Shown: positions 14,200 to 22,238, counted from the stretch's first letter. The stretch is 22,483 bases of DNA from a virus (IMGVR_UViG_3300028840_000945:1-22483); one strand, 5' to 3'. The notes: generated by a model not told the origin, from the letters alone. A program made the numbers and translations.

Positions 14200-15725
14200 T
14201 GACGATACTGGATATGAACGGAAACCCGGTTGAATCGAAAGTCCGTAAGTTCAGTAACGCTCCTCGTTACTCAGGTGCTGATTTAAGCCGACTTACGAAT
14301 GACTGGGTATCATCTTCTATGGACAAGGCAGATGCTAACTCTTGGGATGCGTATGCTCTTCGTGTACGGTCCAGAGACTTAATGAGAAACGACCCGGTTG
14401 CTTTTGCAGTAATTGACACCATGATCACCAATGTGATTGGATATGGGTTACAACTTCAGTCAGACATCAGTGCAAAGAAACTCGGAGTATCCGAAGAAAA
14501 AGCCGCCAAGATTCAGGATGCATGTGAAGATGTATTCTGTGAATGGTCTAAAAATGCTGACAAAGCTCGGGTACTGAACTTCAACGAGTATCAGAGACTA
14601 GCCTTTCAGAAGATTATGGTAGATGGAGAAGCTATTGTTCTTCCAACATGGGCCGAAGGTCCTAGGAAGGAATTTGGCAGATGTCTTCAGATGCTAGAGT
14701 CAGAGGAATTGGATACGAATTGGATACCGAATGATAAGACATTGAACGGGATTACGTTTGACACAGATGGAGCTCCCAAAACATATTGGCTGAAGAAGTA
14801 CAAGAAAACCGAAAGATTATCGACCTCTATGCGTCCACAGGCTATTAAGGCTAGGGATGAGATGGGAAGACCTAATGTTTTACATATTTTCGAAACTGCT
14901 AGACCGAACCAGACTAGGGGTTTACCTAAACTTACTCCGGTTATGTCTAAGTTCCAGGACTTCAACGAATACCTTGAAGCTGAGATTGTCTCTGCTCGTG
15001 TTGCGGCATGCTTGGCAGTATTTGTTCAGAAGAATGATGCCGTAAGTGCGGCACAGGCAATGGGTGCTGATGACTATGATTACTATGGTCAGAGACAGCA
15101 GGATATAGAACCTGGTGTTATTAACTATTTGGAACCAGGTGAGACCATTGAAGTTGTCGATCCTAAACGTAATGATTCAATTGGAGCTTTTACATCATCA
15201 ATTATGCAGATTGTTGGAATGGCTACCGGACTTCCATATGAACTCTTGGTAAAAGACTTCTCAAAGACAAACTATAGCTCCGCACGGGCTGCTCTTTTGG
15301 AAGCAAGACGTCAGTTTGAATACTATCGTAAATGGTTCGCAGATAAATTCTGTCAGCCGATATACGAGCTGGTTATTGAAGAAGCTTACTACAGAGGTAT
15401 GCTGCCAATTACCCAGGCTCAGTTCGATAGTAAATTCAGTCAGATCACAAAAGCAAAATGGAATGGATCTCCGTTTGGTCAGATTGATGAGGTTAAAGAG
15501 ACTCAGGCAGCTATCCTTAGGATTAATTCTGGTCTGTCATCGTATGCTGATGAGCTTACTGGTGATGGTAAAGATTGGAAGAATGTATTCGCTCAGAGAA
15601 AACGAGAGAATGAACTGTCAAAAGAATATGGATTAGGTTTTGAGTTATCTACTACTCTAAGTAAAGGCAAAACTCCAGGATCAGGAACAGGAGGTAACTC
15701 GAATGCCGACACCGAAGAAGAATGA
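14199..15725 (+). CDS. Portal protein, lambda gpB family
   Basis: 508 residues. Recognisable blocks are NAPRYSGADLSRL, LRVRSRDLMRNDPVAFAVID, NVIGYGLQLQS, NEYQRLAFQKIMVDGEA and the C-terminal FTSSIMQIVGMATGLPYELL, SSARAALLEARRQFEYYRKW and QPIYELVIEEAYYRG, all typical of the lambda portal family. Twelve copies should form the ring through which DNA enters and the tail attaches. GGAGGGTGAGGT precedes the ATG. The end overlaps the protease gene by 23 bases in another frame. The last 25 residues are a Gly/Ser/Thr-rich flexible tail. Confidence 0.95.
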   Translation: MTILDMNGNPVESKVRKFSNAPRYSGADLSRLTNDWVSSSMDKADANSWDAYALRVRSRDLMRNDPVAFAVIDTMITNVIGYGLQLQSDISAKKLGVSEEKAAKIQDACEDVFCEWSKNADKARVLNFNEYQRLAFQKIMVDGEAIVLPTWAEGPRKEFGRCLQMLESEELDTNWIPNDKTLNGITFDTDGAPKTYWLKKYKKTERLSTSMRPQAIKARDEMGRPNVLHIFETARPNQTRGLPKLTPVMSKFQDFNEYLEAEIVSARVAACLAVFVQKNDAVSAAQAMGADDYDYYGQRQQDIEPGVINYLEPGETIEVVDPKRNDSIGAFTSSIMQIVGMATGLPYELLVKDFSKTNYSSARAALLEARRQFEYYRKWFADKFCQPIYELVIEEAYYRGMLPITQAQFDSKFSQITKAKWNGSPFGQIDEVKETQAAILRINSGLSSYADELTGDGKDWKNVFAQRKRENELSKEYGLGFELSTTLSKGKTPGSGTGGNSNADTEEE

Positions 15726-16875
15726 AACACGCAAAGATTTTATTGACCGTTGCATTCCGTACGTAATTAAGGACGGAACTGCCAAGGATGGCAAACAAGC
15801 TTATGCCGTGTGTAGATCAATGTATGATCGAAAGGACAAAAAGAAAATGTCGAATGCAACCTTGAATGCGGACGTAAAGTGCTTTGCCCAGACCGACGGT
15901 GCTGAAAAAGAATTTGATTTCGAGCTGGTAGGCTATACCGGAAAGATTATGTCTCAGATGGGTCATAATTTTATCTTTGATCTTGATGGTATCGAAGCCA
16001 AAGATGGTGGGGTAATCATTTTGCGAGAACACGAACGTGATCGGATTGTTGGTCATGGTCAGGTATCTAAAGATGAACGAGGTCTGGTAGTAAGAGGTAA
16101 ATTCTCCCAGGCTACTAAAGATGGTAAAGAGATAAAAGCCATCCTGGAAGAGGGGATAGTACCTCTCCAGTGTTCCGTTGGGATTGCACCTGAATCAGTA
16201 AGAGCTGGAGAAGATGGAATGTCTATCAACGGGTTCGCTATCAACGATAGGGTTCAGGTTTGGGATAAAAGTTATGTGGGTGAAGTCTCTATCTGCTCAT
16301 GGGGAGTTGATACTGACACATCCGTAAGATCTTTTGCGAAGGAAATAGATATGGAAGATATCAAGAAAGAAGAAATCAAAGAAGAAGAAGTAAAGGCTTG
16401 TGAAGAATGCGGTAAGGACGTTTGCGAATGTGGAGACGATCATGCTGACGAATCTAAAGAAGAAGTTAAAGAAGAGAAAGTTGAAGAAAAGGCTGGAGAC
16501 GATACGGAAGAGAAGAAATTTAGCGCTGCTGACATGGACGCTGCTATACTCGCCGAAAGAGCAAGGGTAGCTGGTATCCTTGATGCTGGTGCTCCTCTGG
16601 AGCTGGCTCACAAAGCTATCACTGATGGTATGGATGAAGGAGCTGCTTACAAATTCTTCTGGCAGTCTGAGAAAAGCAAGAAAGACGTTGGTCTTGCTGA
16701 AATGGCTGCTGCTGCTCCTGTTGTTGAAAAAGTTATTGAAGACAAGAAAGATGCTGAGCCTGGATACACTGAACTTATCGAACTTGCAAAAGCCGAAGGT
16801 AAATCACACATGGACGCTATGGCTCACGTGATGAAAAACCACCCGGAAGCTTACGCTAAATTTATTGAGGGATAA
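15703..16875 (+). CDS. Prohead protease fused to scaffold domain
   Basis: 390 residues. The start at 15703 is supported by AGGAGGT inside the portal gene. Residues 1-48 form a basic Cys-containing segment (KKNETRKDFIDRCIPYVIKD), an add-on seen in several phage proteases. Residues 55-210 are the serine protease: ILREHERDRIVGHG (His110), GLVVRGKFSQATKDGKEIKA and VPLQCSVGI (Ser158) fit the HK97-type U35 family. From residue 217 the protein becomes a highly charged Glu/Lys scaffold (EEVKACEECGKDVCECGDDH is one odd Cys-rich stretch) ending in helices. The protease matures the prohead and the scaffold shapes it. An internal start at 16351 may make scaffold alone. Confidence 0.88.
   Translation: MPTPKKNETRKDFIDRCIPYVIKDGTAKDGKQAYAVCRSMYDRKDKKKMSNATLNADVKCFAQTDGAEKEFDFELVGYTGKIMSQMGHNFIFDLDGIEAKDGGVIILREHERDRIVGHGQVSKDERGLVVRGKFSQATKDGKEIKAILEEGIVPLQCSVGIAPESVRAGEDGMSINGFAINDRVQVWDKSYVGEVSICSWGVDTDTSVRSFAKEIDMEDIKKEEIKEEEVKACEECGKDVCECGDDHADESKEEVKEEKVEEKAGDDTEEKKFSAADMDAAILAERARVAGILDAGAPLELAHKAITDGMDEGAAYKFFWQSEKSKKDVGLAEMAAAAPVVEKVIEDKKDAEPGYTELIELAKAEGKSHMDAMAHVMKNHPEAYAKFIEG
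16338..16353 (+). promoter_or_regulatory. Possible internal ribosome binding site and start for separate scaffold
   Basis: GAAGGA (16338-16343) lies 7 bases before an in-frame ATG at 16351, codon 217 of the protease gene, exactly where the protease ends and the charged scaffold begins (MEDIKKEEIKEEEV). Starting here gives a 174-residue scaffold. Lambda makes scaffold Nu3 from inside gene C in the same way. This is suggestive only; AG-rich coding sequence can mimic such a site. Confidence 0.5.
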
Positions 16876-16877
16876 TT

Positions 16878-17324
16878 ATGCCGAGACGTGATGTACAATT
16901 GACCGTAGCCCTTGGCGCTGGCCCGAACACGACTCCAATTTCGGGGTCGTGGAATCAGGGCATTGCAGTAGCTGCTGACGGCCATGATGATTGGGGCATG
17001 CTGAAGGGTAAAGTTGCTTCAACTGGTGATGATATCATCGGATGGACTATTAAACCTCAATTAGAGGGTGATATTGCAACTCTTCGGACTATGTTTGACG
17101 GTACCATAGACGTAGAACTCGGTCCAGGTTATCCAGCTGAGCTGACAACTTGGGTAGGTGATCCTCTATGGCTGATGAATGATGAAAGTGGACGTTTAAC
17201 TAAAAACGGTGATCTTGTTCCTGCAGCACAGCAGTATTGTGCACTTGCCCTTGAAGCGGGTAAAGTAGAAGGAAATCGCTGTGAAGTTTACGTCTTTACT
17301 CAGAAAAATATTCTTAACAGATAA
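16878..17324 (+). CDS. Decoration-like head protein 1 (148 residues)
   Basis: First of seven adjacent genes with a shared pattern. ATG 16878 sits 3 bases after the protease stop, preceded by GAGGGATAAT. The N-terminus is Gly/Pro-rich and likely flexible (LTVALGAGPNTTPISGSW). The core has the array's signature in a weak form: IIGWTIKPQLEGDIATLRTM, then a FDGTIDVEL strand, a PLWLMNDESGRL strand pair, and a final ALALEAGKVEGNRCEVYVF. Such all-beta proteins between protease and capsid usually decorate the head lattice (lambda gpD position). It is the most divergent member, so membership is less sure. Confidence 0.65.
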   Translation: MPRRDVQLTVALGAGPNTTPISGSWNQGIAVAADGHDDWGMLKGKVASTGDDIIGWTIKPQLEGDIATLRTMFDGTIDVELGPGYPAELTTWVGDPLWLMNDESGRLTKNGDLVPAAQQYCALALEAGKVEGNRCEVYVFTQKNILNR

Positions 17325-17335
17325 GGAGTGAGGAC

Positions 17336-18028
17336 ATGGCAACTTTTTATGATCATGACTACTGGGAATTTACTGCCGATGTTACTTCCGCTCCTGTATA
17401 TGTAGGTACGGCTGTAGACTTCGTACGTAGAGTCGATGGTAATCCGATTCCGCTTGTAAAACCTGCTACTGCTGATAATGATGTATATGATGACAATGCG
17501 AGAACAACTTATATTGGAGTAGCAATGCAGGCTGGCGCAGTGGGTGATAGGATTACCTGTCGCTGTTGGGCTGCTGGTACAATGCCAGCATTGGTTGAAA
17601 CTGAGATCGATTTGGAAGCTGGAAGTGAGTTATATTGGGACGGTGCTAAGTTTGTATTGAATGATCCGGCTACCACAGAGTACACCACTACTGGGATAAG
17701 CGACAACGGAACTTCCGAACTTTATCTTGATGTAGCCGCAGCTGGATGGACCGCCAATGAGTGGCAGCATCATGAGCTTATCATAACTAGTGGTGAGCAC
17801 GCAGATGAAAGATTCATCGTTCACTCAAACACAGCTACACGAATTGTGATTGAAACTATCGATCTGGTTGATTGGACTTCTCCTATTACCTTCGAAATTT
17901 GTAACGACAACGAAGCTGGGTATGGTAGGAGAACAGCTGTAAACATGTCTAAAATTACCGGTACACCCGCTCCTAATGCTGAACCTCAGATTTGTGAACT
18001 ACTCGTATTAAAAGGAGGACGTACATAA
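17336..18028 (+). CDS. Decoration-like head protein 2, with inserted beta domain (230 residues)
   Basis: Starts after AAGGAGTGAGG. Residues 20-110 have the array pattern: a variable-head strand (VYVGTAVDFVRRVDGN), YIGVAMQAGAVGDRITCRCW, AAGTMPAL, LEAGSELYWDGAKFVLN. Residues about 118-188 are an insertion ending with SNTATRIVIETIDLVDWTSP, then the array's last strand returns as AEPQICELLVLKGG. A similar insertion occurs in protein 4 of the array. This insertion resembles a small beta domain found in various phage appendage proteins and may project outward. Role as head decoration is inferred from position and pattern. Confidence 0.7.
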   Translation: MATFYDHDYWEFTADVTSAPVYVGTAVDFVRRVDGNPIPLVKPATADNDVYDDNARTTYIGVAMQAGAVGDRITCRCWAAGTMPALVETEIDLEAGSELYWDGAKFVLNDPATTEYTTTGISDNGTSELYLDVAAAGWTANEWQHHELIITSGEHADERFIVHSNTATRIVIETIDLVDWTSPITFEICNDNEAGYGRRTAVNMSKITGTPAPNAEPQICELLVLKGGRT

Positions 18029-18432
18029 TGCCTACTCACAATATTTCAATGACATGTATAGCTAATGAAGATATCGATCTGTATGCTGCTGTTAAAATAG
18101 TACGAGAAGAAAATCCAACAGATGGACTTCCTGCCGTTGAGATGACAGATACAGCAACAGATATTGTATTTGGAATCTGCATGAATGCGGCACGGGCAGG
18201 TGAATTAGTAACTGTCCGTAATCCATTCAGTGGCATCCTTCCTGCTTATGCATACATCAATGTAGAACCTGGTGATAGATTAACACTCGGACTATCTCGT
18301 CCTGGGTCTTTCTCAAATAATACAGACGCTCAGTACAGTAGAAGTATAGCGTATGTTATGCAGATAGGGGACTCCTCTGATACTGAAGAGACCAGATGTG
18401 CTATTATCTTTACCAGAGCATACTACGTATAA
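18028..18432 (+). CDS. Decoration-like head protein 3 (134 residues)
   Basis: Overlaps the preceding stop by one base, with AAAAGGAGGA upstream. It shows the basic unit of the array without insertions: IANEDIDLYAAVKIVREEN, VFGICMNAARAGELVTVRNP, FSGILPAYAYINVEPGDRLT, and a last strand RCAIIFTRAYYV. The AGELVTVR box is the clearest form of the shared motif and is reminiscent of DUF2190-type capsid proteins, a comparison made from memory. It is likely a capsid surface protein. Confidence 0.75.
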   Translation: MPTHNISMTCIANEDIDLYAAVKIVREENPTDGLPAVEMTDTATDIVFGICMNAARAGELVTVRNPFSGILPAYAYINVEPGDRLTLGLSRPGSFSNNTDAQYSRSIAYVMQIGDSSDTEETRCAIIFTRAYYV

Positions 18433-18441
18433 GGAGAGAAA

Positions 18442-19065
18442 ATGGGACATAGAAATCATAATTTAAGCTATATTGCTGCGGCAGATATCCATGCCGGACG
18501 AGCTTTACAACTTCAGTCAGATGGAACAGTAAGAGAGCTTGAGGACATCAACCTTCCAATTATCGGCTGGGCACAGGAAAACGTTCATGCTGGATTTCCT
18601 GTATCAGTTAGATTGATGGTTGAGGGTACACTGATGGTTGAATTTGATCCGCTTGATGATTGGTCAATATCTGCCGGAAAGATGTTAGAACTTAGCAGGG
18701 ATACGCTTGGAACTGTTAGAACTCGCAGGAATGAGATATCTTCCACATCTACAACCGTAACTGTCGGTTCTGGGGAGGTAACTTTCAACAATGTTGAGGA
18801 TACCTTTGTAGTTGATGAACTTGTTGGCCTTACATGCTGGTTCCGTGATGGGACTAATGCCGGAAAATCCGGTATTGTAACTGCAAATGGAGTCAACTCT
18901 ATTACTGTACAAACTACCTTAACAACCTGGGAAGATGTTACTTTGGTAACTACTGGCGCGAATATGATGGGATATTCTCTGGAAAGACGGGAACCAGCAG
19001 ATACTACGAAGAAGTATATTCATGCACTTATTATCCGTCAGTTATCCATGTCTGAAAGACAGTAA
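18442..19065 (+). CDS. Decoration-like head protein 4, with inserted beta domain (207 residues)
   Basis: AAGGAGAG precedes the start. Unit pattern: IAAADIHAGRALQLQSDGTV, PIIGWAQENVHAGFPVSVRL, MVEGTLMVEFDPL, WSISAGKMLELSRDTLG. Residues about 100-171 are an insertion (VVDELVGLTCWFRDGTNAGK, then SGIVTANGVNSITVQTTLTT) that parallels the one in protein 2: a strand, a W or L anchor, a Gly-containing turn, and then a strand after an Asn. The array's final strand follows as KKYIHALIIRQLSM. Probably a head decoration protein carrying an extra outward domain. Confidence 0.72.
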   Translation: MGHRNHNLSYIAAADIHAGRALQLQSDGTVRELEDINLPIIGWAQENVHAGFPVSVRLMVEGTLMVEFDPLDDWSISAGKMLELSRDTLGTVRTRRNEISSTSTTVTVGSGEVTFNNVEDTFVVDELVGLTCWFRDGTNAGKSGIVTANGVNSITVQTTLTTWEDVTLVTTGANMMGYSLERREPADTTKKYIHALIIRQLSMSERQ

Positions 19066-19076
19066 GGAGATAAATA

Positions 19077-19523
19077 ATGGATGCAACAAGAGAAGTAACA
19101 ATAACAGGGAGAGCCAGAGTTGATTTTGAAGTTGGGGATGCTGTTTATATCTTCTACCAGAACAGCGAAGCGAACCCAACTGATATAGGTGTAAGCTTTT
19201 CAAAGCCGCCTACCTCAGGAAACGAAGGTAGAGTTGTACATGGAGCTGCTATTACAAATGCCAAAAGCGGAGAGTTAATGACAGTTCGCCTGGCATTTGC
19301 TGGAACTTTAGGAATTAAAGTAAACTGGACAGGCAATCTAACACCAGGTACTTTACTTTATCCGCCGGCAGAGTCCGCAGACTCATTATCTGCAATCCCT
19401 GGAGCATTCCGTACAAATGCGCTCGGGTTCTATGTTGGTAAAGATATTCATCCTGAGTCGGTATCCGGACAGATTTGCGAAGTTTTAATCGTTAGAGTCG
19501 GTCCTGACTATTCCGTAGTATAG
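19077..19523 (+). CDS. Decoration-like head protein 5 (148 residues)
   Basis: Starts after AAGGAGATAA. Unit pattern: ITGRARVDFEVGDAVYIFYQ, VVHGAAITNAKSGELMTVRL, AFAGTLGIKVNWTGNLTPGT, LLYPP, and a closing ICEVLIVRVGPDYSVV strand. The SGELMTVRLAFAGTL box matches AGELVTVRNPFSGIL of protein 3 almost position for position. No insertion is present. A capsid surface role is inferred. Confidence 0.75.
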   Translation: MDATREVTITGRARVDFEVGDAVYIFYQNSEANPTDIGVSFSKPPTSGNEGRVVHGAAITNAKSGELMTVRLAFAGTLGIKVNWTGNLTPGTLLYPPAESADSLSAIPGAFRTNALGFYVGKDIHPESVSGQICEVLIVRVGPDYSVV

Positions 19524-19535
19524 GGAGGTAGAATT

Positions 19536-19964
19536 ATGAATAAACCGTATGGCTCACTATTCGTTGAGCTGACAGAAGATATTGACTCCGGAATGAGGGT
19601 CCGAGCTACAGGAGAAAACCATACAGGTTTGTACCCTAAGGTAGAAAAAGCTTTGAATAAAGTAAAAGCTTGGTTTGGAATTACTTTAGAAGGTGGAAAA
19701 GAAGGTGATATTGTACCTGTATATCCGCCTTATTCCGGAACCGTTATGGCACGAGTCCTTGCAGATGTAAACCCCGTTAGAACTGGTGATTGGGTCTATA
19801 CAGATTCGTCTGGATATTTTACTACAACTACTGGGACTGGACGTATTCCTACGGCAATTATCGTAACGCCGTTGATGAATGAAGCACCAGCTCCAAATAA
19901 AATTGTTAAAGCAATGGTATTTGTTGGACGTTATCTTTATGATGGCGGCGGATATCAGCCTTAA
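19536..19964 (+). CDS. Decoration-like head protein 6 (142 residues)
   Basis: Starts after GGGAGGT. Unit pattern: SLFVELTEDIDSGMRVRATG, WFGITLEGGKEGDIVPVYPP, YSGTVMARVLADVNPVRTGD, WVYTDSSGYF, and a last strand VKAMVFVGRYLYDGGGYQP. It keeps the G-I/V-T-L then G-D/E box of the array but is diverged within it (EGDIVPVY). No insertion. A capsid surface role is inferred. Confidence 0.73.
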   Translation: MNKPYGSLFVELTEDIDSGMRVRATGENHTGLYPKVEKALNKVKAWFGITLEGGKEGDIVPVYPPYSGTVMARVLADVNPVRTGDWVYTDSSGYFTTTTGTGRIPTAIIVTPLMNEAPAPNKIVKAMVFVGRYLYDGGGYQP

Positions 19965-19973
19965 GGAGACAGT

Positions 19974-21071
19974 ATGCCTTATACAACTGGTGCGAAAACT
20001 TATACGGCCTATGAAGATATGCCGAAACACCGTATTGTTGTTCTTCGTAACAGTTCTACCGATCCGTTTGAAGTAGAGCTCGCCAATCAGGATTCTGAAC
20101 ATCTGTTTGGCGTGACTCTTACAGCTGCGAAAGCCGGAGAACTTATATCCGTCAGACCTTTTGATAATGACGGAACATTTGAAATCGAATCTGCTGGCAC
20201 TATCGCACATGGAAGTCGTGTCTATGTGTATGATGGGACCGGTAGAGTAAATGATGAGGTCAGGGTTCCAATTGTTGGTAGAGCCTTAAACTCTGCTACC
20301 GTTGGTCAGGTTGTCACCGTTGCTCTGACAAAAGATATGGTTTACACACTTCCGGCTGAAGATATAACCATAGAGGATACCGGTGATCATTATACATCTG
20401 ATAATGTTGAAGGTGCTCTTCAAGAAGTCGGTACATCTATCGATACCATTGAATCGGACATCACAACCATTGAATCTACTCTGACAGACCTGCAGGATAC
20501 CAAAACCATTATTGAGTGGTTTGATTTTGATGATGCAGTGTCAGCAGCTGGTGGGGGTAACGGTAGTCCTGCGTCTAGTAGGCTGATTCCGATACTCAGT
20601 GAATATGCTGACCCGACAGGTGCTGATGCTGGAAAACTCTATAGGCAGGATTTAGGTAGTGGATACTATGGTGCAACCTATATCAGGAATATTGCATCAG
20701 GTTCCCTGGATACCAGAGACTACTATATGAGCATGAATATCAGACCTCGTCACAAGATTCATACAGCTGGGGCTATATCTTTTAGATTATATGCCTCTCA
20801 GGAGTCTACCGCTGGATCTACTCATTTTCATCATAGAGTAACAGCGCGTGGAACAGCTTCATCATTTGATGTTACACCGTACAGTATCATTTATTTAAGT
20901 GGACAATCATCCGCCGGATGGCATACGGGTGTATCATTCACCGCTGGACAGTTATCGTTCGATCCATCATCTTTCATGGTCTTCATGAGGATAGAATCAG
21001 ATGGAACAACGAATACAACTTCTTTCTATGGTCTGGAAATGACCTATGAAACCGATATTAACGATTTGTAA
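19974..21071 (+). CDS. Putative head fibre: decoration domain fused to coiled coil and beta-rich tip (365 residues)
   Basis: Last and longest member of the array, with AAGGAGA ahead of ATG 19974. Residues 1-120 are the decoration unit (LFGVTLTAAKAGELISVRPF, TIAHGSRVYVYDGTGRVND, GQVVTVALTK). Residues 129-152 (DITIEDTGDHYTSDNVEGAL) match the short linker repeated in many trimeric tail fibres. Residues 153-177 have a heptad-like coiled coil (IDTIESDITTIESTLTDLQD). Residues 180-365 are a Ser/Thr/Tyr-rich beta domain with no Cys. The arrangement of capsid anchor, trimer stalk and tip implies a fibre on the head rather than the tail. The tip family is not recognised; receptor or glycan binding is possible. 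Confidence 0.7.
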   Translation: MPYTTGAKTYTAYEDMPKHRIVVLRNSSTDPFEVELANQDSEHLFGVTLTAAKAGELISVRPFDNDGTFEIESAGTIAHGSRVYVYDGTGRVNDEVRVPIVGRALNSATVGQVVTVALTKDMVYTLPAEDITIEDTGDHYTSDNVEGALQEVGTSIDTIESDITTIESTLTDLQDTKTIIEWFDFDDAVSAAGGGNGSPASSRLIPILSEYADPTGADAGKLYRQDLGSGYYGATYIRNIASGSLDTRDYYMSMNIRPRHKIHTAGAISFRLYASQESTAGSTHFHHRVTARGTASSFDVTPYSIIYLSGQSSAGWHTGVSFTAGQLSFDPSSFMVFMRIESDGTTNTTSFYGLEMTYETDINDL

Positions 21072-21186
21072 TTAAACAAATAAAATATAATTAAAAATAA
21101 TGATTTACTGATTCCGAAGGGTAACACACCTGGAAAAGTTAAATCACAATAAATTAGCGTAAAATACGCACAGAAAGGAAACTATT
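21072..21186 (+). promoter_or_regulatory. 115-base leader of the capsid gene, possible promoter region
   Basis: This is the only gap of size between the protease and capsid genes, where otherwise genes are 3-12 bases apart. It is very AT-rich at 21072-21103 and then has ACTGATTCCGAAGGGTAAC (21107-21125). A perfect hairpin GCGTA-AAA-TACGC (21157-21169) follows, 8 bases before the AAAGGAAA ribosome binding site. A dedicated promoter for the abundant capsid protein would be expected here, but I cannot point to a consensus because the phage polymerase's promoter is not known. Confidence 0.45.
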
Positions 21187-22191
21187 ATGCCTTCACCGAA
21201 ACTTAATACTGTTGTTCGTAGACCTGACCTTGGCGGAGCCGTTATTGAAATGCTGGAAGCTGCTGGCGAAATGGGCTACATTGGAACTACTCTTCTTCCG
21301 ATCCGTAAAGTTGGCGAAAATGCCGGCGTTTATCCGGTTATCCCGAAAGAAGCACTGATGAAAAATGTTAACCCCGCTCGTGCTCCGAAGTCTGCTTACA
21401 TTCGGACTAACTACGAATACGAACGTGGTACTTACATGACTTATGAGTACGGCGTTGAAGAAGTAATCGATGACGTTGAAAGAAAACTGTTCGACCAGGA
21501 AGCTCCTGGCATGGCTGATATGCTTGCTGCCAAAAGAGCCGCTGCCTTCCTTATGAGAGCTCAGGAAAGAAGGATTGCTAATATGTTCTTCTCCACTACT
21601 GCTGCCGCTCGTTTTGGTACTGTTTCTGTTACCAACGAATGGAATGATTACTCTAATGCTACTCCGATCACTGACGTTAAAGCTCAGCTCCAGAACTTCC
21701 GTCTTAAGAAAGGTCGGACTCCGGATGCCCTCGTAGTTAACTGGGAAGTATTCAACAACCTGACTCAGTGTACTCAGATCGTTGATCAGATTAAATATAC
21801 CTTCGGAGCTGCTCTTGATATCCGTAACCTGACTCCGTCTCAGATTGCTCAGGCTCTTGGTGTACCTCGTCTTATCGTTGCTGGTGGTCTGCAGGATACT
21901 GCTGGTTTTGGTCTTGACTCTACTATCGCTGACATCTGGTCTAATGAATATGCAGCTCTCGTTGCTCTTGATTCTATGAGAGAATCCAACTTGGGTAGCA
22001 CTTTTATGTGGACTCCGGATGCGAATGGCGTTGTTGTTGAGCAGTATCGTGAAGAAGCTGTTCGCGGTGACGTATATCGTGTTCGCCATTATGTTGGTGA
22101 AAACTTCACTGCATCTGTTGATGAAACTGGTACTATCGTTTCTGACGTTGCTTCTGATAACATCATCCTGTTCGACAATATCACTGGATAA
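21187..22191 (+). CDS. Major capsid protein, lambda gpE family
   Basis: 334 residues; lambda gpE has 341. Features of the family: RRPDLGGAVIEMLEAAGEMG, YIGTTLLPIRKVGENAGVYP, the E-loop-like YERGTYMTYEYGVEEVIDD, FLMRAQERRIANMFFS and the C-terminal VVVEQYREEAVRGDVYRVRH. It builds the icosahedral shell. Codon use is sharply different from the neighbours, with heavy use of GCT, GTT, CTT, CGT and CTG, as expected for the most abundant virion protein. Its own leader and terminator bracket it as a single transcription unit. A long open frame on the opposite strand is a by-product of this codon bias. Confidence 0.93.
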   Translation: MPSPKLNTVVRRPDLGGAVIEMLEAAGEMGYIGTTLLPIRKVGENAGVYPVIPKEALMKNVNPARAPKSAYIRTNYEYERGTYMTYEYGVEEVIDDVERKLFDQEAPGMADMLAAKRAAAFLMRAQERRIANMFFSTTAAARFGTVSVTNEWNDYSNATPITDVKAQLQNFRLKKGRTPDALVVNWEVFNNLTQCTQIVDQIKYTFGAALDIRNLTPSQIAQALGVPRLIVAGGLQDTAGFGLDSTIADIWSNEYAALVALDSMRESNLGSTFMWTPDANGVVVEQYREEAVRGDVYRVRHYVGENFTASVDETGTIVSDVASDNIILFDNITG

Positions 22192-22198
22192 GTTATAT

Positions 22199-22226
22199 AG
22201 GGCCCTCTTCGGAGGGTCCTTTTATT
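22199..22226 (+). terminator. Rho-independent terminator after the capsid gene
   Basis: A 9-base-pair stem (22199-22207 with 22212-22220, one G-U pair) capped by TTCG is followed by TTTTATT. The same C(TTCG)G cap occurs in the ribozyme's stem III. It would cut transcription between the capsid and the tail-connector genes. Confidence 0.9.
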
Positions 22227-22238
22227 AAAGGGGGAAAT

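Noticed and set aside
21193-22089. 298-residue open frame on the minus strand opposite the capsid gene
   Set aside because: It is a mirror of the capsid gene's codon bias, has a Ser/Asn-rich composition with no recognisable motif, and lacks a supported start.
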